In this document: in pieces, positions 1 through 9,508 of the stretch
Layout: the number at the start of each line of letters is the position of its first letter
How positions within the stretch are numbered: position 1 is the stretch's first letter
Assembly (NCBI GenBank): GCA_003209655.1
Contig: QCPW01000006.1
Span: 1 to 64,000 of the forward strand
Reading direction: 5' to 3'
DNA length: 64,000 nucleotides
DNA from: Prochlorococcus sp. AG-442-M23
Lineage (GTDB): Bacteria > Cyanobacteriota > Cyanobacteriia > PCC-6307 > Cyanobiaceae
Made by a program: the position numbers and the translations under genes
Notes under the pieces: model-generated
What the model was told of the DNA's origin: nothing
Database searches by the model: none
The model's input: the letters and a program-made list of their open reading frames with translations, nothing else

Positions 1-170
1 ATAATAAATGAACTTTAAAAAAATTCTTCCAAATATTAAAAAAAACTTTGTTAATTTCTAGAGCATATTTAAAAGATGATTGAAAAAAAATTTGTTGATA
101 AAAAACAAAAAATTTTAATAAAATTATCCAAACTTAATTAAAATAATCAAATATATTAAAATCTATATTT

Positions 171-2000
171 ATGTGTGGTTTCTTTTCTATCTATAGTCCA
201 AATAAAATAGATTCAATAATAATAAACAAGGCTCGCGAATCAAGTAAATCAATGTTTGCGAGAGGTCCAGATGATGATTTTGAATATATAGATGATAATT
301 ATGCTTCTTTTTTTTATAGACTAGCCATTAGGGATTTGACGAATAAATCAAGACAACCTTTTGTTTCTAAATCTAAAAATTATATTATTTCTTTTAATGG
401 AGAAATATATTCGTTTAATGATAACAAAAGTAAACAAAATTTATATTCATCCGATACTATACAACTTGCAAACCTCATAGATAAATATGGAGAAGATAGT
501 TTTGAAAAAATAAGAGGCATGTTTGCAATATGCCTTTATGATATTAAAAATAAAAAAGTAACAATAACAAGAGACAGCTTAGGAATAAAACCTTTGTTCT
601 ACGCGGATTTAATAGTTAATGGATCAAAATTATTTATATTTTCTTCAACTCAAAGAGCAATTACGGATTTTATGAAATTCCAGCTAGACGATAAACAAAT
701 CTTTAGGTACTTAAAAATGGGTATAAGCTGCGATAAACAAAATACTTTTTTTAAAGGAATGCACAGACTTGAGCCTGGTACTAAATTAGTAGTAAATTAT
801 AAGGGAGAATTAGTTAATAAAAATTTAAAAACCAACTTAAGCAAAATAAATAAAAATTTGAATAATAAATACTATGAGGAAGAGCATAGAGAAAAGATTT
901 ATAAAATATTTAAAGAACACTTAATTGCTGATATACCTGTTTCTACAACAATTTCTGGAGGTATTGACTCTTCTTTTTTAAGTTGCTTTGCAGCTAATGA
1001 ATCAGATACCAAATCATTTACTTTAGATTCTGATTTATTTAAATCTGAATCAGATGAATTATCTTCGATTAAAAATTTTAAAAATTTAACAATATCAAAA
1101 ATAAAAACAAATAATGAAAATATACCATTAATTATAAGAAAAATTGTAAATTTAATTAAATCACCATTTGCTAATTCAAGTTGGATTTTTCAATTTCAAT
1201 TATTTGAAAAAATTAAGTCTATAAATGACTGTAAAGTTTTATTAGTTGGTGAGGGCGCAGATGAAATATATTCTGGTTACAGGCGGATGTTATATCCTTA
1301 TTTACTAAGAATTGAAAGTGAATTTGGTTTAGAGCATGTAAAAAAATTATCAGCAAATTATATTTCTTTTATGGGAATAAATGAAAACAAAATTCTTGAA
1401 AATTATAGTAAATTTAGATTCAACTTAAATAAAGAAACTGATTATGAATGCCAAAATTTTGACAGGATATCTATTGAAAAAAATCCAATGACTTCTTATG
1501 AAAGATATATGCCAAAAAGCTCCTATTTAGGTGAACAAAATATTTATTATAAAAATATGTTATTGAGATATCTTTCAAGATCTGATATCCCTTCAACCTT
1601 AGAAATTTTAGACTCAATTTCTATGGATAATAGTATTGAATTAAGAGTACCTTATCTTGATTTGGATTTAATTTCTTATGTATTTAGTCTAGATAGTAAA
1701 TATCATTTTAAAAATGGATTCAATAAATTCATTTTAAGAGATGCAGCTAAAATATTACCTGAAGATATTCGTTGGAGAAAAAATAAAAAACAAAGACCCT
1801 CAGCTACATATGAGGTTATGAAAAATTTTTGTTTTAAAGATATGATTGGTCTATTAAAAAGAGATAACAAATATTTTGATAGTGATAAAGCAAGAAACTA
1901 TTTTTGCCATGATATGCAGTCTTCAGAAAATAATAACGCTTCTTTTTGGTTCAGAATATATACTTTTATGATATTTTTAGACTTAAATCAGTCAAAATGA
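171..2000 (+). CDS. asnB: Asparagine synthase, glutamine-hydrolysing (AsnB family)
   Basis: Class II glutamine amidotransferase fused to an ATP-dependent amide synthetase, 609 aa. Cys2 (MCGFF) is the expected nucleophile of the N-terminal glutaminase domain, which also shows FNGEIY. The synthetase half carries the PP-loop SGGIDSS near residue 260 and VGEGADEIYSGY further on, both typical of AsnB. The family converts aspartate to asparagine. In polysaccharide islands AsnB paralogues often amidate sugar acids or other acceptors instead, so the true substrate is uncertain. It stands alone in AT-rich spacer at the start of the island. A weak 7-bp inverted repeat (ATTTCTC/GAGAAAT, about 2046-2072) follows the stop but has no clear T-tract. 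Confidence 0.9.
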   Translation: MCGFFSIYSPNKIDSIIINKARESSKSMFARGPDDDFEYIDDNYASFFYRLAIRDLTNKSRQPFVSKSKNYIISFNGEIYSFNDNKSKQNLYSSDTIQLANLIDKYGEDSFEKIRGMFAICLYDIKNKKVTITRDSLGIKPLFYADLIVNGSKLFIFSSTQRAITDFMKFQLDDKQIFRYLKMGISCDKQNTFFKGMHRLEPGTKLVVNYKGELVNKNLKTNLSKINKNLNNKYYEEEHREKIYKIFKEHLIADIPVSTTISGGIDSSFLSCFAANESDTKSFTLDSDLFKSESDELSSIKNFKNLTISKIKTNNENIPLIIRKIVNLIKSPFANSSWIFQFQLFEKIKSINDCKVLLVGEGADEIYSGYRRMLYPYLLRIESEFGLEHVKKLSANYISFMGINENKILENYSKFRFNLNKETDYECQNFDRISIEKNPMTSYERYMPKSSYLGEQNIYYKNMLLRYLSRSDIPSTLEILDSISMDNSIELRVPYLDLDLISYVFSLDSKYHFKNGFNKFILRDAAKILPEDIRWRKNKKQRPSATYEVMKNFCFKDMIGLLKRDNKYFDSDKARNYFCHDMQSSENNNASFWFRIYTFMIFLDLNQSK

Positions 2001-2404
2001 TGAGCGGAGTTTGAAATTATGTAAAATCTTATCTTGGATAATGAGATTTCTCAAATATAGTTTAAGAGAAATTTGATTAGTGTCTAAAATCTGTTTATAT
2101 AATTTAAATCATTTTAATAAATAAAATCTAAGATTTTTTTTCTAATGTAATTTTATCAATCTTTTCCTTCTAGAATTTTATAACAATTCGTTTAATATTT
2201 GAAGCATGACTTATTAAAAAACATCGAAGTTTTTTAGAAAATAATTCCAATCAATTCTTCAACTTTCTCCAAATTTTTCTTACTTTTCTATTTTTATCAA
2301 CTCAAACTAATTTTGTATTTTTGGAACAAATAAAATTTTTTATAAGTACATTACAAGCTTATGTATGTAATATTAAATTAAGTATTTTAAATTTAGATTT
2401 TTAG
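2001..2404. other. Long AT-rich spacer without a recognisable gene
   Basis: About 400 bases between asnB and the next methyltransferase. It contains two weak AT-rich hairpin candidates: ATTTCTC/GAGAAAT at about 2046-2072, and AAAAT/ATTTT followed by a T-run near 2123-2142. Either could serve as a terminator for asnB. No open frame with coding character was seen on either strand. Confidence 0.4.
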
Positions 2405-3046
2405 ATGAAAATTTTAATTAAAAGATATTATTATCATTTCTTAAATAAAAGCAGATATTTGTTCAATAATTATTTTGGTAAATATAAATATACCTTTGGC
2501 ATGGACTGGTTTTATAAATCAGAAATATATCAGAACGTTAAGTACTTGTTGGATCATAAAAATAAATTAGAAATTCTTGAAATTGGTAGTTTTGAAGGAT
2601 TATCAACAACTTACTTTATAGATAATTTTTTAAGTAAACCAAATTCAAAAATAACTGTAGTTGACCCTTTTCTTTTACATTCTGAAAATGACCATATAAC
2701 CATTCTGGATAAGATCCAAATTAGAAATTTTTTCTTTAATATTTCAAAATCTGCCTATCCTAATAAAGTTCAATATCTAGGATTAACATCCGATCAATTT
2801 TTTGATTTTAATAAAAATAAATATAATTTTATTTACATAGATGGAATGCATACTAAAGAACAAATTCCAAAGGATATTATTAACTCATGGGAATCACTTT
2901 CAAAAGACGGGATAATTTGGATGGATGATTATCTCGGTGATCATGGTAAATTAAAGAATACATTCGATAAAACTTTAGAATCTTTAAAAGGCGAGCATCA
3001 AGTTATCCATAGAGGATATCAAATAGCAATAAAAAAGTTGGGTTAA
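2405..3046 (+). CDS. Class I SAM-dependent methyltransferase (Methyltransf_24 type)
   Basis: A 213-aa Rossmann-fold methyltransferase. Motif I appears as LEILEIGSFEGLST near residue 55, followed by an acidic end of strand 2 (VVDPF). The later motifs YIDGMHTKEQ and IIWMDDY are typical of the Methyltransf_24 / cephalosporin-hydroxylase-like group found in glycan clusters. The N-terminal 50 residues are basic and aromatic. The acceptor is probably a sugar or glycan in the surface polysaccharide, inferred only from its neighbours (AsnB and a glycosyltransferase). It converges with the GT32-like gene, whose stop lies 26 bases away. Confidence 0.75.
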   Translation: MKILIKRYYYHFLNKSRYLFNNYFGKYKYTFGMDWFYKSEIYQNVKYLLDHKNKLEILEIGSFEGLSTTYFIDNFLSKPNSKITVVDPFLLHSENDHITILDKIQIRNFFFNISKSAYPNKVQYLGLTSDQFFDFNKNKYNFIYIDGMHTKEQIPKDIINSWESLSKDGIIWMDDYLGDHGKLKNTFDKTLESLKGEHQVIHRGYQIAIKKLG

Positions 3047-3072
3047 AATAATTTTACCTTTTATAAATTTTA

Positions 3073-3969
3073 TTAAGTATTTAATAATTTTTTTAAATTA
3101 AGAAAAATTCTTCGAATAAATTTCTTAGTTCTCAAAATATATAATTTTGGTAGGTTTACCCATATATATTGTTGAAATTCTTTAGATGATTTTCTTTTTA
3201 CCTTACTTAGATTTAAATTAGAAGATTTTTTTATTGCAGATAAGCACTCTTCATACCAAAAACTTCCCTCTCTTCCTAAATAATTTTTTGGAATCCTTTC
3301 TCTTGATAAAATTTCGTTCCAAAGATGGGAAAAATATGAATTTTTTAATTTCTCTAAGATGAATTTATTTTTATTTTTTTTAAAAATATCGAGACTATGC
3401 TTCATTTCTATGGGATATGCGTATTCGTAAAAATAAACTTCATTTAATCTATTTAAACTTTTTACTGCTTTAGTTATTAGCGGTGGCGCAAAAACGCCCC
3501 AACTTAATTTCTTATATTCAAAATTATTTGCAATTTCCCAATCCTTTATGTAGTCAACACAATACTTCATTACCGCATCACCTTTAGGAAATTTTAAGCA
3601 GGCATTATTAATCGCTTTATTATCGTAAAAACACATGAACGTATCTTCAGATTTAATATCTATTTCTTTTTTTAAGCAAATAATATCTGTATCTACCCAC
3701 CAACCTCCTTTTTTATAAAGTAAATTATATCTAAACTTATCACTAAATAGATCCCACCTATTAGGCAGTTTTTCTTTATATAGTAAATATTCTTCTTTAG
3801 AAACTATCTCAGCTGCATCTTTTAACTCTGCCCCTTTAGGAAGGCCCTTTAGTTCTTCATAACTATAAACACAAAAATCATGGGATTTATCTAAAAAAGA
3901 ATTTATACATACATATTCTCTTAAACTTATTTTGCCAGACCAGAAAGTTGAGAATACATGCCTATTCAT
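3073..3969 (-). CDS. Glycosyltransferase, GT32-like (Gly_transf_sug, DXD motif)
   Basis: A 298-aa protein with the hallmark of capsular and initiating sugar transferases of the GT32/Gly_transf_sug group. The segment KKGGWWVDTDIICLKK contains the DXD metal and nucleotide-sugar binding motif at about residues 88-103. The N-terminus (FSTFWSGKISLREYVCINSF) matches the start of this fold, and no membrane segment is obvious. The donor and acceptor sugars cannot be deduced. It lies in the polysaccharide island on the strand opposite its upstream neighbour, with about 630 bases of spacer before the next gene. Confidence 0.8.
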   Translation of the reverse strand: MNRHVFSTFWSGKISLREYVCINSFLDKSHDFCVYSYEELKGLPKGAELKDAAEIVSKEEYLLYKEKLPNRWDLFSDKFRYNLLYKKGGWWVDTDIICLKKEIDIKSEDTFMCFYDNKAINNACLKFPKGDAVMKYCVDYIKDWEIANNFEYKKLSWGVFAPPLITKAVKSLNRLNEVYFYEYAYPIEMKHSLDIFKKNKNKFILEKLKNSYFSHLWNEILSRERIPKNYLGREGSFWYEECLSAIKKSSNLNLSKVKRKSSKEFQQYIWVNLPKLYILRTKKFIRRIFLNLKKLLNT

Positions 3970-4600
3970 TTAAAAGAAAATACCTCCAGATATTCTATTA
4001 AGGAATATAATTTGATTTTTATCACTAAAATAAATTTTAATAAAAATGAACTTTTAAAACCTCTTTTGAAAAAATATTATTTGAATTAAAAATTTATAAG
4101 AAAGACTAATTAAAAATTATTCAGGGCATATTTTAGATATTCCTAATGGAAAAGAAAAAATTTAAATCGTTTTAAAATCCGCCAGCACCTTCTAAAAGAT
4201 AACCCCAATAAATAACAACACCCTTTTTATAATGGCTAAATCATCTTTGCGAATATAATGTCTAATTTTGTGTCTCTCTTCTGAATACTCTTTATCAAAC
4301 TTGGCTTCAGGTATAGCCAAGTAATCTTAAATATTTATTTTGGTTTAAAAATCTAGCTCGCTAATACCTTTTTTAACTGATTTCATATTTTTTTTCAATT
4401 AATTAGCTTAGCAAACATTAATTTAATATATAAATAGATCATAAGATTTGTGTTCCTTCAAAGCTATACGGTCATCAAATAACTAATAATTTTCAGAACT
4501 AGTAGGAATCTTCGATATGAATCAGTAAATATAATAATTTTATGGAAAAGTTTACTTTGATAAATAAGGATAGATAGAGAATATAAGTATTTAAAATAAA
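3970..4600. other. Long spacer containing a decayed frame
   Basis: About 630 bases without an intact gene. The minus strand at 4172-4386 looks like a degraded small coding sequence (entered separately). The rest is AT-rich and I see no promoter, repeat or RNA in it. Confidence 0.4.
4172..4386 (-). pseudogene. Possible decayed small gene, function unknown
   Basis: On the minus strand an ATG opens MKSVKKGISELDF and stops. A second frame then reads DYLAIPEAKFDKEYSEERHK through DDLAIIKRVLLFIGVIF and stops. A third frame overlaps and ends with YWGYLLEGAGGF. Read together these resemble one short protein of about 65-70 residues broken by frameshifts. The composition is protein-like, but I do not recognise the family, and it could be chance in AT-rich DNA. 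Confidence 0.25.
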
Positions 4601-5947
4601 TTATGGGATTGGATATTTTTTATCTTCTTTTGATATGTAGTAAAAATCCTTACTATGTCTACTTAATTGAATTAATTTTTGATCATCAGTAATTAAAATA
4701 ATTTTACCATTAGTTCCTAATTCAATATCTCTTATTCTATGTCCTATATATATTTTTTCAGATGAAAGAACTCTATTTTCAGCAAAGTCAAAATCCATTA
4801 AAAATAAAGACTTTTCCTTTAAACTTGTAACTAATAATTTGTTATTCCAATATGGAAATTCATTCCCTTTATAAAAAATAATTTCACTAATTCCTATAGA
4901 AGGTGTGAAGTAATAAATAGGCTTTTTATATGGTGCTTCATGAGGAAATCTATACTTTAAATTATTATTATAATCACCACCATAAGAATAAAATGGCCAG
5001 CCATAATGTGCCTTTTCCTCAATTACATTAATCTCATCACCACCTTTTGGACCATGCTCAGTACTAATTAATTTATTTTTATAGACCATTAACCCTTGTT
5101 GATTTCTATGACCCATTGACAAAATTTTATATTTGCCTGAAGAATCTATCTCTATTATTTTGCCAAGTGCATTATTTAATGATTGAGGAATAATATATTC
5201 AGATTTTTTCATATAGTATGCTTCAAAATCTAAGGATCCCACGGTAAGTATAATTTTTTCATTTAATTTCTGAATTCTTCCTCCCGCTGCATGCCCATTA
5301 AAATTCTCATTGCAAGCATTTGTTTTAAAAAACTCTGTAAAATTTAAATCACCTAGAATCTTAGATTTTTTATCATAATTGAAATTTGACTGATATACAG
5401 CAATTCCATAACAACCCTCATTTGTTACATCTGCAGTTAAAGAAGCGTAAATTTTCTTATTTTCTTTATCTAAGAAAATATCTTTAATTCCAAATCTACC
5501 AAAATATGTTGATGGCAATAATTCCCTGAATTTTTGATTATTGAAAATATCATTTAAATTGCTTCTCTGCTTAATTAAAGTTTTATCCTTAATGATGTAT
5601 ATAAACATCTCACCTTTTCCATTAGTACCAATTATTTTCCCATCACCAAAGTAATCTATATATCCACCTGGAAGGCCATATGTCTCACCTTCATTATAGT
5701 TATAAAGAAAATCATTAGCCTCAACAACTTCTTTAACTACACAATGCCATGCGGTGCTTGTTACTTTATTTTGATCATAACAAGGGAATTTACTATCGTC
5801 TCTTAATTCTTTTAGAAAGTTTAAAACTTTAGACTCTTTATCATATCTAAAAACATCTTTGGCAACATAAAAAAATGGCAGACCTAATAAAATAGAAAAT
5901 AATGATAAAAGTAAAATTCTTTTCCTCAAAAATAATAAATTATTCAT
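4601..5947 (-). CDS. PQQ-dependent sugar dehydrogenase-like beta-propeller, membrane-anchored
   Basis: A 448-aa protein with one N-terminal hydrophobic segment (about residues 9-27), so the rest is probably periplasmic. The body carries signatures of the soluble glucose/sorbosone dehydrogenase (GSDH, Asd/YliI) family: HAAGGRI, GHRNQQGL, EHGPKGGDEIN and HYGWPFYSYGGDY. In that family these line the PQQ and Ca2+ pocket of a six-bladed propeller that oxidises aldoses to lactones. The actual substrate, and whether the organism has PQQ, are unknown. It stands alone, just outside the tRNA-bounded insertion. The start is the ATG directly before the hydrophobic segment. Confidence 0.8.
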   Translation of the reverse strand: MNNLLFLRKRILLLSLFSILLGLPFFYVAKDVFRYDKESKVLNFLKELRDDSKFPCYDQNKVTSTAWHCVVKEVVEANDFLYNYNEGETYGLPGGYIDYFGDGKIIGTNGKGEMFIYIIKDKTLIKQRSNLNDIFNNQKFRELLPSTYFGRFGIKDIFLDKENKKIYASLTADVTNEGCYGIAVYQSNFNYDKKSKILGDLNFTEFFKTNACNENFNGHAAGGRIQKLNEKIILTVGSLDFEAYYMKKSEYIIPQSLNNALGKIIEIDSSGKYKILSMGHRNQQGLMVYKNKLISTEHGPKGGDEINVIEEKAHYGWPFYSYGGDYNNNLKYRFPHEAPYKKPIYYFTPSIGISEIIFYKGNEFPYWNNKLLVTSLKEKSLFLMDFDFAENRVLSSEKIYIGHRIRDIELGTNGKIILITDDQKLIQLSRHSKDFYYISKEDKKYPIP

Positions 5948-6256
5948 AATCTAAAAATATTTTTCTTTTACCATTTAAAAAATAACACTACAAAAATATT
6001 TTACTATAAATAAAGTCTTAATAAATTCAATTTGCATAAACATTTTGCCACCGAGTTCTCATACTCTTAGATCCGTCTTTTTCTGCACATAGGCTCTTAA
6101 ACTTTTAAATCAATCGAGAGTTGGTATAATTAATGAACTTTCAGCAATAATCCTATTGCAGAATTTAGCTATATGTACAACTGTCAACCTATATAAGTCT
6201 AATCATTAGATATTTGAGAATCGCTCGAATCTATTACTATTAAAAAGAAAATAGAA
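5948..6256. other. Spacer left of the tRNA-Ala remnant
   Basis: About 310 bases between the PQQ-type dehydrogenase start and the tRNA-Ala fragment. No open frame, hairpin or known motif was found. If the tRNA-targeted insertion model is right, this is the old chromosomal flank downstream of the original tRNA-Ala gene. Confidence 0.4.
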
Positions 6257-6298
6257 TGGAGCCAAGGGGATTTGAACCCCTGACCCCCTGCATGCCAT
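6257..6298 (-). repeat. tRNA-Ala 3'-end remnant (putative attachment site)
   Basis: Read on the minus strand, these 42 nt match the 3' part of the intact tRNA-Ala(GGC) at 12406-12478, from the anticodon loop to the discriminator base (38 of 42 identical). Two of the four differences form a compensatory change in the T-stem (AGCGG/CCGCT becomes AGGGG/CCCCT), so the T-arm still pairs. The other two are in the T-loop. Homology falls away just past the anticodon, so there is no D-arm or 5' acceptor strand and it cannot be a functional tRNA. This is the usual footprint of integration into a tRNA gene. Confidence 0.85.
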
Positions 6299-6675
6299 AC
6301 AGTAGCCAAAAGCCTTGCAAATATTGGCAATTACAGGGTTTATGACAGTATTTTAACATAGCTGAGAGCAGACATAAGAGCAGAATTGTCCAAACGATAA
6401 GAAGTTATTAAATACATTGATATTACTAGATTTTAGTTGTATATTTAATTATACTTTATAGTAAATTTTCATTTAAAAAGGGGCATTTACTAGACCCCTA
6501 TTTATTGATATATATCATTAATACCAATGCTTTTAAAATACTAAAAACAAAAATTTGTTTTGAGAACTAAGTCTTATCAAAGGTTAACTAGAGGAATATA
6601 TACAAAATTTAAACTTTTTTTTTATAATTCACTATTAAATTAATAAACTATATTATTATAAAAAAAAATTTTCAA
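6299..6675. other. Left end of the putative integrated element
   Basis: About 375 bases between the tRNA remnant and the first gene of the chaperone cassette. It contains one copy of a 34-nt direct repeat (6362-6395, entered separately). The remainder is extremely AT-rich, particularly the last 100 bases before the TTG start, which probably hold the cassette promoter. No other gene was seen. Confidence 0.4.
6362..6395 (+). repeat. 34-nt direct repeat, left copy, inside the element end
   Basis: CTGAGAGCA, ten variable bases ending AGAG, then CAGAATTG and a C/A-rich tail. It aligns without gaps to 12292-12325 (26 of 34 identical). It lies 63 bases inside the tRNA remnant. Direct repeats in this position could be recombinase arm sites, but that is inference. 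Confidence 0.55.
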
Positions 6676-7011
6676 TTGAAGAACCAAATAATTGATCTTG
6701 CTATAGAGTCTTGGCGATTATCAAAATTCACTCAGGAATTAATAGAAGATAGAGATATAACTGAACAAGAAAAATTTAATAGAAAGGTCTTATGGTTTAA
6801 CGATAAATTAGAAAAAATTCTTGAAACTTTAAATATTAAACTTGTTAACTTAGAAGATAGTAAATTTGATATTGGCATGCCTGTTAAAGCAATTAATATT
6901 GAGGAGTTTAAAGGCTGTGAAGAGCTTGTAATTACAAAAATGTTAGAACCAGTTGTTATGTGTGATGATTTGCTTGAAAGAACAGGTACTGTTTTGATTG
7001 GACTGAATTAA
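6676..7011 (+). CDS. Small GrpE-like accessory protein of an Hsp70 cassette (tentative)
   Basis: A 111-aa protein starting at TTG; no ATG is available before the conserved part. The N-terminal 55 residues are charged and predicted helical. The C-terminal half (FDIGMPVKAINIEEF through MLEPVVMCDDLLERTGTV) looks like a short beta-domain and resembles the C-terminal beta-domain of GrpE-type nucleotide exchange factors in pattern (acidic stretch, L.P.V, GTV). The Hsp70 gene starts two bases after its stop, so the two are translationally linked. An exchange-factor role for the Hsp70 is the best guess. The similarity is by eye only. Confidence 0.5.
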   Translation: MKNQIIDLAIESWRLSKFTQELIEDRDITEQEKFNRKVLWFNDKLEKILETLNIKLVNLEDSKFDIGMPVKAINIEEFKGCEELVITKMLEPVVMCDDLLERTGTVLIGLN

Positions 7012-7013
7012 TT

Positions 7014-9500
7014 ATGAAAAATTTCATTGGAATTGATTTAGGCACCACTAATAGTTCTATCTCTTCTTTTGATGGAGATAAAGTAAAGATTTGGAAAAGT
7101 CCAGAACAAAACGATATAACTCCTTCAGTAATTTTTATGAATAAAAGAACAAAATATTATGGACAAAGAGCTTATGATAATGAACCTTTTAACTCCGAAA
7201 ATACTGCAAAACTTTTTAAGCGTTTTATGGGTACAAGTACAAAAATAGAATTTCCAGCATTGGAATTGAGCAAAACTCCAGAAGAATGTTCTTCAGAAAT
7301 CTTAAGTGTTTTATATGGTTATCTACCAGAAGAAATGAGAAATTCAGATGATACATTTTCCGTAATAACAGTCCCAGCGGCTTTTAATCAAATACAAAAA
7401 ACAGCTACATTAAAGGCTGCTTCTATGGCAGGTATAGGAAAAGTTGCTCTCATGCAAGAACCTATTGCAGCTGTAATGAGTGTGATGAGGTCAGATAACT
7501 CGGATGGTATTTTTTTAATATTTGATCTTGGTGGAGGTACTTTAGATATTGCTATTGCTGAGAGTATAGATGGATCTGTATCTCTCCTTTCACATGGAGG
7601 TATTGCGATGTGTGGAGGGAGAGATTTCGATAGATTACTAGTTAAAGAAGTTATAAAACCATGGCTAGAGGAGAACTTTTTGCTACCCAAAGATTTTTCT
7701 AATATGAAGGATTATGCAACTCTAATTAAGTTATGTAATTGGGCCGCTGAAAAAGCAAAAATTGAACTTTCTTCAAAACATAATTCTTTAATTACACTTT
7801 CAGAAAATGAAATAAGATTGAATGATCTTGATGGAGAGCCTCTATATCTAGATATCCCAATTGATAGAAAAATTTTTAATTCAATTATTGAGGAATATTT
7901 GGAGCAAGCAATTGATTCAATTAGACAAACATTAAAAAAAGTTGGTTTAGCAGAGGAGGATATAGAAAAGATTGTATTTATTGGGGGACCGACAAACTAT
8001 AAACCGCTCAGGGAAAGAATTACATCATCCCTAAATATTGAAGGAAGTACAGAATTAAATCCTATGACTGCAGTATCAGAAGGGGCATCAATATTTGCTG
8101 AATCTATTGATTGGGATTCTATAAATAGAGAACGAAAACGAAGTTCTGCAGAGATTAATGATATTGGCGAATTGAGCTTAAAATTTAATTACCTTGCCAG
8201 AACCCCATCTAAACAATCAAGGCTTAGAATTTCCTTAGAGAAAGATGCCCCGAATAATATTGAATTGGAAATTAAAAGTAAAGATACTGGATGGTCATCA
8301 GGAAGGATAAAAGTTGAAGATGGGACTTCATTAGAGTTGCAACTTTATAAAAGTGGTATAAATAGATTTTTGGCTTCAGTTTTCGATGAGAATGGAACTG
8401 AAATCAAAATAAAGAATAATGAGATTTCTATTACTAAAACAGCAGCATCAATTGATGGAATTCCAGCATCTCACTCAATTGGTGTCGAAGTTCTTGATAG
8501 ATTAGGCGGAAACTCTACTCTTGATTTTATTGTCAAAGAAGGTGATCTTCTCCCTAAAAAAGTAAAAAAGATTTTCAAAACCAGCCAATCTCTTCAGGCA
8601 GGTAAAACTGGATTTATAAAAATAAAGCTTTGGGAAGGAGAGATAAAATCACCAATTTATGACAATAGATATATTGGTAATTTGGAAATAACTGGAAATG
8701 ATTTTTATGAAGGATTCATCCCCGTAGGTGCAGATTTAGAATGTGAATTTGAAGTCTTAGATTCTGGGAATATAGTAATTGGGTTAAAAATACCTTCAAT
8801 TGGCGAAATATTTAATAATAAAAATTTTTATTCTATTCAAGATGGTAAGTACACCTCCGAAACAATGTATGACTTAGCTCAAGATCAAGTAGATAATCTT
8901 ATGGTGCGCTTAGAACAGCTTGAAACAGTAATAACAGATGAGAAAATTCAGAAAGCTAAACAGAAAGTTGATTATATAAGTAAAAATAAAGTCAATGTAA
9001 ATGATCCCGAGGATGTTCAAAAATCTTTAGAAAATGTTCAAGAGAGCAAAAAATTACTTGCTGAAGTGAGGCAAGAACATCTAAAAGATATTCGTAAATT
9101 AGATTTAAAAAAAGCTATGAATACCTTTAATAATTATTCAAAAGAATATTCAACTACATCTGAATCGGAGAAAATTGAAACTCTTTATAATTCAGCGAGT
9201 AAAACTATAGAGCTAGATAATAATAATTTTGAGTTATCTTTAAATCAAATGCATCAAATAAATTATAAAATTCTTTGGCGTCAAGATGAATTTATTATTA
9301 GAAAATTTAAGGAATTTGAAAATTCACCTTATCTATTTTTAGATAAAGAAAATTATAGAAAACTAATAGCTGAGGGTAATGAAATGATATTTAAAGAAAA
9401 TATTATGAATTTAAGAAAAATTCTCAATTCCCTCTGGGGTTTAGTTATATATGATGATGACGAGAATAGGTTGGATGATGCAAATATTTTGAGGGGTTAA
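7014..9500 (+). CDS. Divergent Hsp70 (DnaK-like) chaperone with long C-terminal extension
   Basis: An 828-aa Hsp70-family ATPase. The actin-like nucleotide-binding domain is intact: GIDLGTTNSS (residues 4-13, phosphate 1), FDLGGGTLDIA (about 169-179, phosphate 2) and IVFIGGPTNY (about 319, adenosine motif). The substrate-binding part after about residue 380 is poorly conserved. A charged, coiled-coil-like extension (about 620-828) replaces the usual lid, and the protein is nearly 200 residues longer than a housekeeping DnaK. It lacks the EEVD-like tail. Neighbours are a GrpE-like protein upstream and a J-like/TPR protein 8 bases downstream, so it is probably one dedicated chaperone machine. 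The client is unknown. Confidence 0.85.
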   Translation: MKNFIGIDLGTTNSSISSFDGDKVKIWKSPEQNDITPSVIFMNKRTKYYGQRAYDNEPFNSENTAKLFKRFMGTSTKIEFPALELSKTPEECSSEILSVLYGYLPEEMRNSDDTFSVITVPAAFNQIQKTATLKAASMAGIGKVALMQEPIAAVMSVMRSDNSDGIFLIFDLGGGTLDIAIAESIDGSVSLLSHGGIAMCGGRDFDRLLVKEVIKPWLEENFLLPKDFSNMKDYATLIKLCNWAAEKAKIELSSKHNSLITLSENEIRLNDLDGEPLYLDIPIDRKIFNSIIEEYLEQAIDSIRQTLKKVGLAEEDIEKIVFIGGPTNYKPLRERITSSLNIEGSTELNPMTAVSEGASIFAESIDWDSINRERKRSSAEINDIGELSLKFNYLARTPSKQSRLRISLEKDAPNNIELEIKSKDTGWSSGRIKVEDGTSLELQLYKSGINRFLASVFDENGTEIKIKNNEISITKTAASIDGIPASHSIGVEVLDRLGGNSTLDFIVKEGDLLPKKVKKIFKTSQSLQAGKTGFIKIKLWEGEIKSPIYDNRYIGNLEITGNDFYEGFIPVGADLECEFEVLDSGNIVIGLKIPSIGEIFNNKNFYSIQDGKYTSETMYDLAQDQVDNLMVRLEQLETVITDEKIQKAKQKVDYISKNKVNVNDPEDVQKSLENVQESKKLLAEVRQEHLKDIRKLDLKKAMNTFNNYSKEYSTTSESEKIETLYNSASKTIELDNNNFELSLNQMHQINYKILWRQDEFIIRKFKEFENSPYLFLDKENYRKLIAEGNEMIFKENIMNLRKILNSLWGLVIYDDDENRLDDANILRG

Positions 9501-9508
9501 AACTAAAA

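Noticed and set aside
1-170. Partial gene at the left window edge
   Set aside because: The frames are broken by stops and the sequence is AT-rich spacer; no coding signal was seen.
6257-6330. A second functional tRNA-Ala
   Set aside because: Only the 3' part from the anticodon loop is present; D-arm and 5' acceptor strand are missing.
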